From: Marinomonas polaris DSM 16579
Lineage (GTDB): Bacteria > Pseudomonadota > Gammaproteobacteria > Pseudomonadales > Marinomonadaceae
Reading direction: 5' to 3'
Assembly (NCBI RefSeq): GCF_900129155.1
Contig: NZ_FQVF01000019.1
Span: 1 to 64,000 of the forward strand
Length of the DNA stretch: 64,000 nucleotides
Positions within the stretch are counted from its first letter, which is position 1. Each line of letters begins with the position of its first letter. A program made the position numbers and the translations under genes. Of this stretch, positions 44,930 to 53,426 are shown one piece after another. A model generated the notes under the pieces. It ran no database searches. It saw nothing but the letters and a program-made list of their open reading frames with translations, and was not told the origin of the DNA.

Positions 44930-45705
44930 AGCAAGTCCTCATTCCACCTAGGAAAAACCCTCAGTAGATTATCATATGTCTGCACTGCTATATGCTCTTC
45001 ACTCTCTTCTCTTATCATCGCAACACATTGTGCAATAAGTGGAATAGAGAGTGGGGTATTATTTTTACCTTGAAAACCATGAAGTGGCATATCAGGCGAG
45101 TCTGTTTCAAGAATAAACGCTTTATCACTAAGCGATGCCAATACTCGATGAGCTTTGTGTGCTCTCGGATACGTTACCGTGCCACCAATTCCCAACACAA
45201 AACCCAAATCTATAAATCGTTTAGCTTGCTCAATACTTCCATTAAAAGCATGAACAACACCACCGTCATTAAAACCAGTTTCCCGTAGGCATTTAAAAAC
45301 CAAATCATAACTTTTTCTGGCATGCAAAATAACAGGCAATTTCAATGATTTAGCAATCTTTAGCTGACGAGAGAAAAAATCTAACTGAATCCTCATATCG
45401 ACAGCATTTGGCCAACAATCTAACCCTATTTCACCCACAGCAACCACACGAGGTGTATCACATTGCTCAGCAAGAAAATCGATCTGATCTAAAGAAGCCT
45501 CTGCCAAAAAATATGGGTGTAAGCCATAAGCAGCACGCCACTCAGGATAACGCTTAATTAATGTTGCTAACTTAGGCCAACTGACAAAAGTAGTCGCAGG
45601 CACTAAAAAGCCAGCCACCTTATTTTCCAAACAGGACAGCATTAACGAATCACGTTGCTCGTCGAACACATCAAAATCTAAATGACAATGGCTATCAATA
45701 AACAT
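44926..45705 (-). CDS. TatD-family metal-dependent hydrolase
   Basis: A 259-residue TIM-barrel hydrolase. The metal ligands are in place: FIDSHCHLDFDVF (HxH), AVGEIGLDCWP (E), VILHARKSYD (H), GVVHAFNGSIEQA (H) and ETDSPDMPL (D). TatD proteins are Mg-dependent 3'-5' nucleases or quality-control factors; this one is closest in pattern to YjjV. An ATG at 45705 is preferred to a TTG at 45711. It is coupled to the RmlD-like gene by a 4-base overlap. Confidence 0.9.
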   Translation of the reverse strand: MFIDSHCHLDFDVFDEQRDSLMLSCLENKVAGFLVPATTFVSWPKLATLIKRYPEWRAAYGLHPYFLAEASLDQIDFLAEQCDTPRVVAVGEIGLDCWPNAVDMRIQLDFFSRQLKIAKSLKLPVILHARKSYDLVFKCLRETGFNDGGVVHAFNGSIEQAKRFIDLGFVLGIGGTVTYPRAHKAHRVLASLSDKAFILETDSPDMPLHGFQGKNNTPLSIPLIAQCVAMIREESEEHIAVQTYDNLLRVFPRWNEDLL

Positions 45706-45761
45706 ACACAAAAGATTACATTATTTAGACACTAAGTGTTAGCGCATAAATCACTAAAAAC

Positions 45762-45791
45762 AAAAAAGCCGTGCAAAATGCACGGCTTTTT
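45762..45791 (-). terminator. Rho-independent terminator of pckA
   Basis: A 12- to 13-base stem, AAAAAGCCGTGCA / TGCACGGCTTTTT, sits 22 bases past the pckA stop. It is symmetric enough to work on either strand; on the minus strand the T-run ends the pckA message. Confidence 0.92.
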
Positions 45792-45812
45792 GAGAGGTTC
45801 TATAAAATCAGC

Positions 45813-47369
45813 TTAAAGCGATGGACCAGCCTTAACAATAGCATCAGATACAGTATCGAATTTCTTAAAGTTCTCAACAAATTGATTGATCAGATTTTTC
45901 GCTTGCGCTTCATAAGCAGCCTGATCAGCCCATGTTTTACGAGGGTTCAATAAAACATTATCAACACCAGGAACCTGAGTAGGAACATCTAGGTTAACAT
46001 CTGCCAAATGCTCGGTTTCTACATCAGCCAACACGCCAGATTGAATAGCTGAAATTACCGCACGAGTCGTTGGGATACTAAAGCGTTTACCGCCTTGACC
46101 ATGAGCACCACCAGTCCACCCAGTGTTAACTAGATAAACTTTACTACCAAACTCTTCAATACGCTTGATCAAAAGATCAGCATACACATCAGCAGAGCGT
46201 GGGAAGAAAGGTGCACCGAAACAAGTCGAGAAGGTTGATTTAATACCAGTACCTGCACCCATTTCCGTTGAACCAACCAACGCAGTGTAACCACTCAAAA
46301 AGTGATACGCCGCAGCTTCTTTCGTCAGAATAGAAACTGGAGGAAGAACACCAGTCAAATCACACGTTAAGAAGATAATGGCATTTGGCTCACCAGCACG
46401 ATTACCCGCAGCACGTTTTTCAATATGCTCACGAGGGTAACCAGCACGACCGTTCTGAGTCAAAGACGTATCTGCGTAATCAGCAATACGTGTTTCAGGA
46501 TCCAAAACGACGTTTTCAACAATAGTACCAAATTTGATTGCATCCCAAATGATCGGTTCATTCTTTTGAGAAAGATCGATAGTTTTTGCGTAGCAACCGC
46601 CTTCAATATTGAAAACAGTATCTTTACCCCAACCGTGTTCATCATCACCAATCAAAAAGCGCTCAGGATCAGCAGACAAAGTTGTTTTACCAGTACCAGA
46701 CAAACCAAAGAACAAAGTCACATCATCTTCTGTACCGACGTTAGCAGCACAATGCATTGGTAATACATCATGAGCTGGCAATAAGTAGTTCTGTACAGAG
46801 AACATCGCTTTTTTCATTTCGCCAGCGTAACGCATACCAGCTATAAGCACTTTACGCTCAGCAAAGTTTAGAATCACGCAACCATCGGAGTTAGTGCCAT
46901 CGCGCTCAGGCTCACAAACAAAGTTTGGCGCATTAAGAATCTGCCACTCACCTTTGCTTGATGGATTATATACATCAGGACGAATAAACAGGTTGCGACC
47001 AAACAACTGATGCCAAGCGGTTTCAGTACGCATAATCACAGGCAAATAATACTCATCTCCCGCACCGACATGAATGTTAGATACAAACGACTCTTGACCA
47101 TCAAGATACGCAGCAACTCGGTCCCAAAGCGGAGCAAATTTTGCTTCGGAAAACGGGCGATTAACAGGGCCCCAGTGAATGCTATCTTTGCTGGATGCTT
47201 CCTCTACGATGAAACGATCCATAGGAGAACGACCAGTACGAGCACCTGTTTCAACAACAAGCGCACCGTTATCGGCAAGAACACCTTCGCCATTTTGCAG
47301 AGCTTTTTCAACCAACTGCGGCGTAGTTAAATTTTTATGTATGTTAGTTACGTCTGATGCGGAGTTCAT
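45813..47369 (-). CDS. pckA: ATP-dependent phosphoenolpyruvate carboxykinase
   Basis: A 518-residue gluconeogenic enzyme that converts oxaloacetate and ATP to PEP. It has the substrate loop [13 protein letters not shown], the metal-site HCAANVG, kinase-1a [28 protein letters not shown] and FEGGCYAK-like [14 protein letters not shown]. The ATP-type (not GTP-type) class is clear from these. The ATG at 47369 has GAGGA 8 bases upstream. It is divergent from gnd across 507 AT-rich bases, so both may share regulators of the gluconeogenic switch. Confidence 0.98.
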   Translation of the reverse strand: MNSASDVTNIHKNLTTPQLVEKALQNGEGVLADNGALVVETGARTGRSPMDRFIVEEASSKDSIHWGPVNRPFSEAKFAPLWDRVAAYLDGQESFVSNIHVGAGDEYYLPVIMRTETAWHQLFGRNLFIRPDVYNPSSKGEWQILNAPNFVCEPERDGTNSDGCVILNFAERKVLIAGMRYAGEMKKAMFSVQNYLLPAHDVLPMHCAANVGTEDDVTLFFGLSGTGKTTLSADPERFLIGDDEHGWGKDTVFNIEGGCYAKTIDLSQKNEPIIWDAIKFGTIVENVVLDPETRIADYADTSLTQNGRAGYPREHIEKRAAGNRAGEPNAIIFLTCDLTGVLPPVSILTKEAAAYHFLSGYTALVGSTEMGAGTGIKSTFSTCFGAPFFPRSADVYADLLIKRIEEFGSKVYLVNTGWTGGAHGQGGKRFSIPTTRAVISAIQSGVLADVETEHLADVNLDVPTQVPGVDNVLLNPRKTWADQAAYEAQAKNLINQFVENFKKFDTVSDAIVKAGPSL

Positions 47370-47876
47370 GTTACTAAATCCTCTGAACTAAAAAGATTGT
47401 CTGGTCATTCTTGTTATTATGCGAAGTTTTTTCTGTGAAAAGGATAGTAACAAAACAATCTAAAAAAAAATATTGTTATAACAATATGTTATTTTATTAC
47501 CATTTTGAAACTTTCCAATATTACATAAGACATTGATATGTATTGATTTTTATAAAAATCAATCTTAAATAACTCATTTTCAACACTAGGTTATACTACT
47601 CAATACCATTTTTTTTGTAGTTTTCTTTCTTTTTTGTAGGCTTTCTACCAAATGGAAAACTTATTACCAATTAAGAAAACAACAAAAAAGACTTATCAAC
47701 TCGCCACAATTCCCAACTAAAAAGCCATCAAGAATGTAAGGTTTCTACTAAAAAACATCAAAAAAACACAATTATTTGAATTTTTATTACCTCTAGTATG
47801 TCCTGAATCATAGCGCTTCATGGTAAGATTCTTTCTTCAATTTCCCCCCAATTGTTCAAAAGGTTGATCGATATTT
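47370..47876. promoter_or_regulatory. Divergent pckA-gnd intergenic region with a perfect 22-bp palindrome
   Basis: The 507 bases hold no credible gene and are rich in A/T tracts. The notable element is a perfect palindrome at 47542-47563 (ATTGATTTTTA then TAAAAATCAAT), a candidate dimeric repressor site. Another small hairpin, GTAGGCTTTCTAC, lies at about 47636. I could not place unique promoters with confidence. Confidence 0.5.
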
Positions 47877-49400
47877 ATGTTAAAAACGAATCAGAACTGC
47901 AATATTGGATTTGTCGGCCTGGGTGTCATGGGTAAAAACTTGGCCTTAAATTTAGCTGACCATGGCTACCGAGTTGCAGGTTTTGATCTTGACGCGCATA
48001 AAGTACAAGACGTTTTAGACACCGAAAAGGCAGAACGCCCGGATCCATCAGCAGAAGCACGAATCGTTGGCTGCTCCAACATGGAAGACATGCTAGCAAA
48101 CTTAGTAAAACCTCGTGTGATCGTTGTCTTAGTTCCTGCAGGAAGCCCTGTAGATGCAGTATGCAACAGTTTAATTGAAGCTGGTCTAGAAGCAGACGAT
48201 ATCGTCGTAGACTGCGGAAACAGTCAGTGGACAGATACCATTCGCCGTGAAGCAGAGTACAAAGAAAAATTCAAATTCTTTGGTACCGCGGTATCTGGTG
48301 GCGAAGTGGGTGCGCGTTTTGGTCCATCTCTTATGCCTGGTGGCGACGCAGACTCTTGGAAATATCTACAACCAATGTGGGAAGCCGTTGCTGCTAAAGT
48401 AGACGAGAATGGCAAACCTATCGAGAGCAATACACCTGGCAAGCCTGTTACTGAAGGCGAACCTTGTACCGCTTACCTTGGGCCAAATGGCGCAGGTCAT
48501 TACGTAAAAATGGTTCATAACGGTATTGAATATGCTGACATGCAGCTTATTTGTGAAGCTTACCACCTACTACGCTCTTTGCTTGGTTACGAACCTGAAG
48601 AAATTGGTAAGTTGTTTGAGAAATGGAACCAAGGCGTTTTAAACAGCTACCTTGTTGAAATCTCTGCAGACATCCTTCAACAATACGACCACAAAACAGG
48701 CGCTCCGCTAGTTGATATGATCCTAGACAGCGCAGGCCAGAAAGGCACAGGTCGATGGACATCTATCAGCGCAACACAAATGGGCGTTCCAGCTGGCATT
48801 ATCAGCGAATCCGTTTATGCTCGCGCACTAAGCACACTGACAGGCGAACGAGAGCTTGCTGCAAGCAAACTTGTTGCTGATGTAGAAAGTGGCGAGATTG
48901 AAGCCGAAGAAGTAGAGAAAGCAATCGAAGAAGCGCTTTACTGTGCAAAAATTTGTGCTTACGCCCAAGGCTTCCAGTTAATGCGTGCAGCTGAAAAAGA
49001 ATACGATTGGAAATTCAACTTCAGTGATATTGCGAAAATCTGGCGCGGTGGCTGTATCATTCGAGCATCTTTCCTACAGAAGATCGCCGATGCGTTTATC
49101 GAAAACCCAGCACTTGAAAACCTATTGCTAAGCGATTACTTCGCTGATGCCATGGCGAGCAAGCAAACAGGTCTTCGTAAAGCCGTTGTTCTTGCCGCAC
49201 AATCAGGTATTCCGACGCCATCTTTCTTCTCTGCGTTAGCTTACTTCGATGGCTATCGCTCTGAAGTTTTGCCTGCTAACTTGCTACAAGCGCAACGCGA
49301 TTACTTCGGTGCTCACACGTATGAACGCGTAGACGCAGAGCCAGGTCAAAAATTCCATACTTACTGGCAAGAAGAAGGTCGTCCAGAGCGTAAAGCTTAA
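47877..49400 (+). CDS. gnd: 6-phosphogluconate dehydrogenase, decarboxylating
   Basis: A 507-residue pentose-phosphate pathway enzyme yielding ribulose 5-phosphate and NADPH. The N-terminal Rossmann domain has CNIGFVGLGVMGKNLALNLADHGY, followed by VVDCGNSQWTDT and the substrate loop FGTAVSGGEVGARFGPSLMPGG. The catalytic helix is GAGHYVKMVHNGIEYADMQLICEAY. It is longer than E. coli Gnd (468), with an insert around KVDENGKPIESNTPGKP, as in some marine relatives. A 17-base-pair terminator follows at 49417. Confidence 0.97.
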   Translation: MLKTNQNCNIGFVGLGVMGKNLALNLADHGYRVAGFDLDAHKVQDVLDTEKAERPDPSAEARIVGCSNMEDMLANLVKPRVIVVLVPAGSPVDAVCNSLIEAGLEADDIVVDCGNSQWTDTIRREAEYKEKFKFFGTAVSGGEVGARFGPSLMPGGDADSWKYLQPMWEAVAAKVDENGKPIESNTPGKPVTEGEPCTAYLGPNGAGHYVKMVHNGIEYADMQLICEAYHLLRSLLGYEPEEIGKLFEKWNQGVLNSYLVEISADILQQYDHKTGAPLVDMILDSAGQKGTGRWTSISATQMGVPAGIISESVYARALSTLTGERELAASKLVADVESGEIEAEEVEKAIEEALYCAKICAYAQGFQLMRAAEKEYDWKFNFSDIAKIWRGGCIIRASFLQKIADAFIENPALENLLLSDYFADAMASKQTGLRKAVVLAAQSGIPTPSFFSALAYFDGYRSEVLPANLLQAQRDYFGAHTYERVDAEPGQKFHTYWQEEGRPERKA

Positions 49401-49416
49401 GACCAACTTCTAGCTA

Positions 49417-49454
49417 AAAGAAACGCTGACTTAGCAATAAGTCAGCGTTTCTTT
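49417..49454 (+). terminator. Rho-independent terminator of gnd
   Basis: A perfect 17-base stem (AAAGAAACGCTGACTTA / TAAGTCAGCGTTTCTTT) closes on the loop GCAA. Confidence 0.93.
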
Positions 49455-49525
49455 GTTTCAACTTAAGATGCTTAATTTTATTAAAGGTCTTTACCTTTAT
49501 ATAATGACGTATTAAGCACTAGTCA

Positions 49526-50245
49526 TTACTTCATTTTCTTTTCCATCGAAGTCAACATCCCTCTCAGCATACCCACTTCTTGCTGATCCAATCGAGAACG
49601 CTGAAACAAACGACGAAAACGCGTCATCACTTGCATTGGCATTTCAGGATCAAGAAACTCTGTCTTAACTAAGACTTTCTCTAAATGCTCAAGCAAATAA
49701 TCAATTTGCTCAACATTTGCTGCTGGCACATCCCATTTACTCGCGACCACAGGCGCATCTTTCATCAATAACGTCTTCATGCGTAGCTCATACGCTATAA
49801 CCTGCACCGCTGCACCCAAGTTCAAGGAACTAAAGGTCTCAACAGAAGGAATGTGCACATGGTAATTACAGCGCTGTAGTTCTTCATTAGTTAGCCCTCG
49901 GTCTTCTCGACCAAACACAAACGCAGTGACCAAGCCTTCATCAAACACTAAGTCCGCAGCTTGCCTTGGATCTACCAAAGGCCAAGGAATATTACGTTCG
50001 CGAGCACTGGTACCGATGACTAGCTGACAGCCTGCCAAAGCTTCTTCTAAAGTATCGACAACAACAGCGTTATCTAAAATATCAGTCGCGCCAGAGGCAC
50101 GACTTACCGCTTCATCACTAGGATATTCCTTAGGTGCAACTAGATACAGATCAGCTAACCCCATGTTTTTCATTGCACGAGCAGCGCCACCAATGTTGCC
50201 AGGGTGCGATGTATTAACAAGGACAATTCTTACTTTATTTTGCAT
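49526..50245 (-). CDS. trmJ: tRNA (cytidine/uridine-2'-O)-methyltransferase TrmJ
   Basis: A 239-residue SPOUT enzyme that 2'-O-methylates position 32 of several tRNAs. Marks are IVLVNTSHPGNIGGAARAMKNMGL, the knot segment AFVFGREDRGLTNEELQRC and IPSVETFSSLNLGAAVQVIAYE. A C-terminal helical extension (about residues 160-239) is typical. An ATG at 50245 giving MQNKVRIVLVN is used; the longer frame starts with TTG. It is divergent from the suhB homologue, the arrangement known in Pseudomonas. Confidence 0.94.
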   Translation of the reverse strand: MQNKVRIVLVNTSHPGNIGGAARAMKNMGLADLYLVAPKEYPSDEAVSRASGATDILDNAVVVDTLEEALAGCQLVIGTSARERNIPWPLVDPRQAADLVFDEGLVTAFVFGREDRGLTNEELQRCNYHVHIPSVETFSSLNLGAAVQVIAYELRMKTLLMKDAPVVASKWDVPAANVEQIDYLLEHLEKVLVKTEFLDPEMPMQVMTRFRRLFQRSRLDQQEVGMLRGMLTSMEKKMK

Positions 50246-50367
50246 TTTATGAGGTACCAATAGTAGCTGTCAGATAATACCGCGCATCTTAACAGATATT
50301 TATCATAAAGCCGCAAACCGATCAGTTTTTAACCAACATTTCACTAGTAAAAAGTGTGCTGTTACGC

Positions 50368-50380
50368 TAGAATTCGCGCT
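50368..50380 (+). promoter_or_regulatory. Possible -10 box and GC-rich discriminator for the suhB transcript
   Basis: TAGAAT at 50368-50373 is followed by TCGCGCT. The -35 region is poor (no clear TTGACA at 16-18 bases), so this is only a tentative promoter. The GC-rich discriminator is like that of growth-rate-controlled rRNA promoters. Confidence 0.3.
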
Positions 50381-50426
50381 CTTATTTATAGGCGCTCGGT
50401 TTTATTACGCTCTTTCTTTAAAGAGA

Positions 50427-50476
50427 CTCACCTTTGTGAGGCAATTGATAAAACGGAGACCGCTCGCTCTTTAACA
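50427..50476 (+). promoter_or_regulatory. Nut-like boxB hairpin and boxA in the suhB leader
   Basis: A hairpin, CTCAC-CTTT-GTGAG (50427-50440), precedes CGCTCTTTAACA at 50465-50476. The latter matches the E. coli rRNA boxA (TGCTCTTTAACA) at 11 of 12 positions. The boxB-boxA order is that of rRNA leaders. A second partial boxA-like GCTCTTTCTTTA lies at 50409-50420. BoxA is bound as RNA by NusB-NusE, and E. coli suhB is itself autoregulated through a leader boxA, so the same control is expected here. Confidence 0.65.
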
Positions 50477-50546
50477 CTTTATTTGGCAACTTATCGTCTT
50501 ATAGGCGGTATATGCATTTTAATGACGGAATAATTGACGGTAAATT

Positions 50547-51335
50547 ATGCAACCTAGAATCAATGTCGCACTTAAAGCAGCTCGTGCCGCTGCAGAATAT
50601 ATAGTTCACTCGCAAGAGAAACTACTTTTTGACAAAGAACAAGGCCAATCCGCTGAACAGGTTTATCAAACTGTTTGCTCTGGCGCAGAACGCAGCATTG
50701 TTTACCACCTAGAAAAAGCCTACCCAGCTGACACCATTACAACTCGCCTTCAAGGCACAGTACAAAATGGCAATGAAGGCGAATGGATCATTGATGCAAT
50801 ACAAGGACAGCATATATTCTCACGCGGCCTAACAGGCAACGTTATTACGATGAGCTACCTAGTTGCCGGTAAAGTGGAGCACGCTCTTGTGCTAAATCCT
50901 CACACCAAAGACGAGTTTTACGCTAGTAAAGGCCGTGGTGCTTACCTGAACAACTCTCGAATCCGTAGCAGCGCTGCACGTACATTAGAAAACGTTACTG
51001 TAGCAGCACAATTCCCTGCAACTGATCGTCTTATGCCTTACCTATCTGGTCAATTCGCTGTGCTAACTGAAATTGCAGAGCAAGGCGCTCGTGCAGTTAT
51101 GCAAGATTGCCCAGCCTTGATGCTTGCTAACGTTGCTGCTGGCCGTCTGGATGCCGCTTGGGGTATTAAACTTCAAGATTGGGAAATGCAAGCACCGCTA
51201 TTTATTGCGAAAGAAGCTGGTTGTTTATTCGCTGGTTTTGATGGCTCACCAAGTCTAGAAAAAGGCGATGTACTTTGCGCAGCACCACGTTTGTTTAAAG
51301 TATTGTTACCAACGCTGAACAAACACCTAAACTAA
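50547..51335 (+). CDS. suhB: SuhB-like inositol monophosphatase family protein, predicted inactive
   Basis: A 262-residue IMPase-fold protein at the usual suhB locus, next to trmJ. The frame start MQPRINVALKAARAAAEYI and the regions KGRGAYLNNSRIR and ANVAAGRLDAAWGIKLQDWE align with SuhB over the whole length. The active site does not survive. The TEESG motif reads TTRLQG (67-68 are Arg-Leu instead of Glu-Glu). DPLDGT reads DAIQGQ (83-88), and the final WD aspartate is Glu213. The upstream VD pair is Val43-Cys44. Only one of four usual metal ligands (Asp83) remains, so phosphatase activity is unlikely. In E. coli, SuhB also binds NusA/RNA polymerase in rRNA antitermination independently of catalysis, and that role probably persists. 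Confidence 0.85.
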   Translation: MQPRINVALKAARAAAEYIVHSQEKLLFDKEQGQSAEQVYQTVCSGAERSIVYHLEKAYPADTITTRLQGTVQNGNEGEWIIDAIQGQHIFSRGLTGNVITMSYLVAGKVEHALVLNPHTKDEFYASKGRGAYLNNSRIRSSAARTLENVTVAAQFPATDRLMPYLSGQFAVLTEIAEQGARAVMQDCPALMLANVAAGRLDAAWGIKLQDWEMQAPLFIAKEAGCLFAGFDGSPSLEKGDVLCAAPRLFKVLLPTLNKHLN

Positions 51336-51365
51336 GAATTAAACTTGGTTTAAGAAGATAGATAC

Positions 51366-51403
51366 AAAAAAGGCTCTTTTCAGCGATGAAAAGAGCCTTT
51401 TTT
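51366..51403 (+). terminator. Rho-independent terminator of suhB
   Basis: The arms AAAAAAGGCTCTTTTC and GAAAAGAGCCTTTTTT pair perfectly around AGCGAT. It can also serve the convergent oxidoreductase gene. Confidence 0.93.
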
Positions 51404-51425
51404 ATTTATCACATACTTTCAATAA

Positions 51426-52490
51426 TTAATGCTTATGATGACTGTGTTCATGATGATGGTGATGTAAATCCTCTTCATCATGGTGATGGTGGTGCCCATC
51501 ACTAGAGCCATCTTCGCCTGGATAGTACAAACCTATATCCTGACGAATCTCATCTAGCGTTGCTATCAGCTCTAAACTGTTCTGCCAACTATGATTAGGG
51601 CTTTGAATCAACCCCTCTTCAAGACAACGGTTCACTTCATCCACTTCAAACTGATAGCCATTTCCTGGGAAATCAAACTCCACAGCACGCTCTTTATTAT
51701 CCGCACTAACAACACGGCAAGATTTGGCTTTGAACCATTCAGAGTCGATTTCAATATAACCCTTAGAGCCAGATAACATGGCACGATTCGGATTACATGA
51801 AATCAAAGACGCATCCAAAGAAGCAAGCTGTCCACTCTCCCAGCCCAATAGAATTTGCTCGAACAAATCCACGTCTGTGTCGCCAATTACCGCTTGGTTC
51901 TGCACAAAATCAGGTTTACCAAAAAACAACTGCGCTAAAAATACCGGATAAATACCAATATCTAATAAAGCGCCACCACCAAGCTCAAGATTCATCAAAC
52001 GATGATTCGGGTCTGTAGGCCCGACAAAATTGAAGCTTGCTTGAATACTGTTTAGATCGCCAATTTCGCCTTCTTCAACCCACTCTACAACTTGCTCTAT
52101 AACTGGATTAAAACGTGTCCACATGGCTTCCATAACAAACACGTTATGCTCTAAGGCTAAGTCGTAAAGCTCTTTAGATTGCGCTTGATTGATGGTGAAA
52201 GGTTTTTCACACAATACGGCCTTGCCCGCCAAGATGCAGGCTTTAGTAAGGTCGTAGTGATACACGTGAGGCGTTGCGATGTAGATAACATCTACTTCAT
52301 GACTATTAATCAGTGAAAAGTAATCAATGAATGCCAATTCAATATCAAACTCGGCTGCAAATGCATCGGCCGAGGCCTTGTCACGAGAAGCAACCGCACG
52401 AAGTTCGCCCGCTTTGACATGACAAAAATCACTGGCAAATAAATGCGCGATTTGACCTGTACCAATAATACCCCAGCGTACCTTCTTCAT
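51426..52490 (-). CDS. Gfo/Idh/MocA-family oxidoreductase with a histidine-rich C-terminal tail
   Basis: A 354-residue NAD(P)-dependent sugar or cyclitol dehydrogenase. The Rossmann domain starts VRWGIIGTGQIAHLFASDF and includes YIATPHVYHYDLTKACILAGKAVLCEKPFTI, with the catalytic EKP lysine. The C-terminal domain holds GGGALLDIGIYPVFLAQLFFG. The last 22 residues contain 14 histidines in two HHHHH runs separated by DEEDL, preceded by an acidic, glycine-serine linker. Such tails usually bind Ni, Zn or Co. The tail is not a feature of the core family. The substrate is unknown, and it is not in an operon with a metal transporter. Confidence 0.88.
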   Translation of the reverse strand: MKKVRWGIIGTGQIAHLFASDFCHVKAGELRAVASRDKASADAFAAEFDIELAFIDYFSLINSHEVDVIYIATPHVYHYDLTKACILAGKAVLCEKPFTINQAQSKELYDLALEHNVFVMEAMWTRFNPVIEQVVEWVEEGEIGDLNSIQASFNFVGPTDPNHRLMNLELGGGALLDIGIYPVFLAQLFFGKPDFVQNQAVIGDTDVDLFEQILLGWESGQLASLDASLISCNPNRAMLSGSKGYIEIDSEWFKAKSCRVVSADNKERAVEFDFPGNGYQFEVDEVNRCLEEGLIQSPNHSWQNSLELIATLDEIRQDIGLYYPGEDGSSDGHHHHHDEEDLHHHHHEHSHHKH

Positions 52491-52738
52491 AGGATTCTCC
52501 CCATAGACTTAATCAAAGCATTAACGCCAACAACTTATTAGTGTTAAAAATAGCGACACTAAAAAACGCACGTAAGAGACCTTTACACGACGTTACGAGC
52601 GAAACCAAGACGAGGCAAAAATAGACGAGAAAGCAGATTTTATGAGTTATAAATGAGCATTTCGAGTCTGTTTTTAACAAAGTATTGGCAAGCACAGTAG
52701 TCGTGCAAATATCTCGCTAAGTTTGACGTCAAAGAAGA

Positions 52739-53395
52739 CTATAGTCCACTGGCATTTTCAAGTTCTTGAATGCGTTCATTTAATTTTTCAACTTGTGCTT
52801 CTAGCTCTTTAACTTTGGCTTCAAGTTGTTGCGTGTATTCATCGCTTGTATCAGAAGAAAAAGAGACCGCGGGTCGATCTGATTCGGAACAGAAACACTC
52901 TTGGTAACGCTGCTCGCGCTTACCCGGCTCTCTTGGTAACAGGCAAACATAAGGGCCGCCAGTTTTCGTCTGTAGCGACTGCAAAGCCAATTCAACTTCA
53001 TCGCGTGATTGAAAGCTATGCAGACGACCACTGCGTGAGCGAAGCTCTCCTGGCGTTTGAGCACCACGTACAAACATCAGGCAGATAATAGCCGTTTCCG
53101 CTGGCGACAATTGCAAATCGGAAAACTCCGTATTACAAAACCTGTGCTGATATTTGCTAACGCGACTGTGGGATGCATTGATTTCAGTCACCAAGCCACG
53201 CCCAACCAAAGCATCAACCGCGTCTTGAACTTCAAGCTCTGACAACTGAGTCACAGGCTCACGATTGGACTTTTGATTACAGGCATTAACAAGGGCATTC
53301 AAACTAAGAGGATATTGATCTGGCGTGGTAATCTCTTTCTCCATAAGACAACCAATAACACGCATTTCGATAAAATTTACTTCGTGATAACTCAT
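52739..53395 (-). CDS. yceH: YceH-family (DUF480) protein
   Basis: A 218-residue protein with two winged-helix domains (about residues 5-85 and 95-165). The opening VNFIEMRVIGCLMEKEITTPDQYPLSLNALVNACNQKSNR is the DUF480 signature. The C-terminal 40 residues form a heptad coiled coil (QQLEAKVKELEAQVEKLNER). The ATG at 53395 has TTAGGAAAAACT upstream, ahead of the longer TTG frame. DNA binding is suggested by the fold but the function is not established. It follows the desaturase-like gene by 31 bases. Confidence 0.9.
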   Translation of the reverse strand: MSYHEVNFIEMRVIGCLMEKEITTPDQYPLSLNALVNACNQKSNREPVTQLSELEVQDAVDALVGRGLVTEINASHSRVSKYQHRFCNTEFSDLQLSPAETAIICLMFVRGAQTPGELRSRSGRLHSFQSRDEVELALQSLQTKTGGPYVCLLPREPGKREQRYQECFCSESDRPAVSFSSDTSDEYTQQLEAKVKELEAQVEKLNERIQELENASGL

Positions 53396-53426
53396 AGTTT
53401 TTCCTAACTGCTTCTTCAATTCGTCT

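Noticed and set aside
51429..51494. His-rich tail as an assembly artefact or purification tag
   Set aside because: Codons are mixed CAT/CAC with interspersed Asp/Glu/Ser/Leu/Lys, and the frame ends at a natural stop before a proper terminator.
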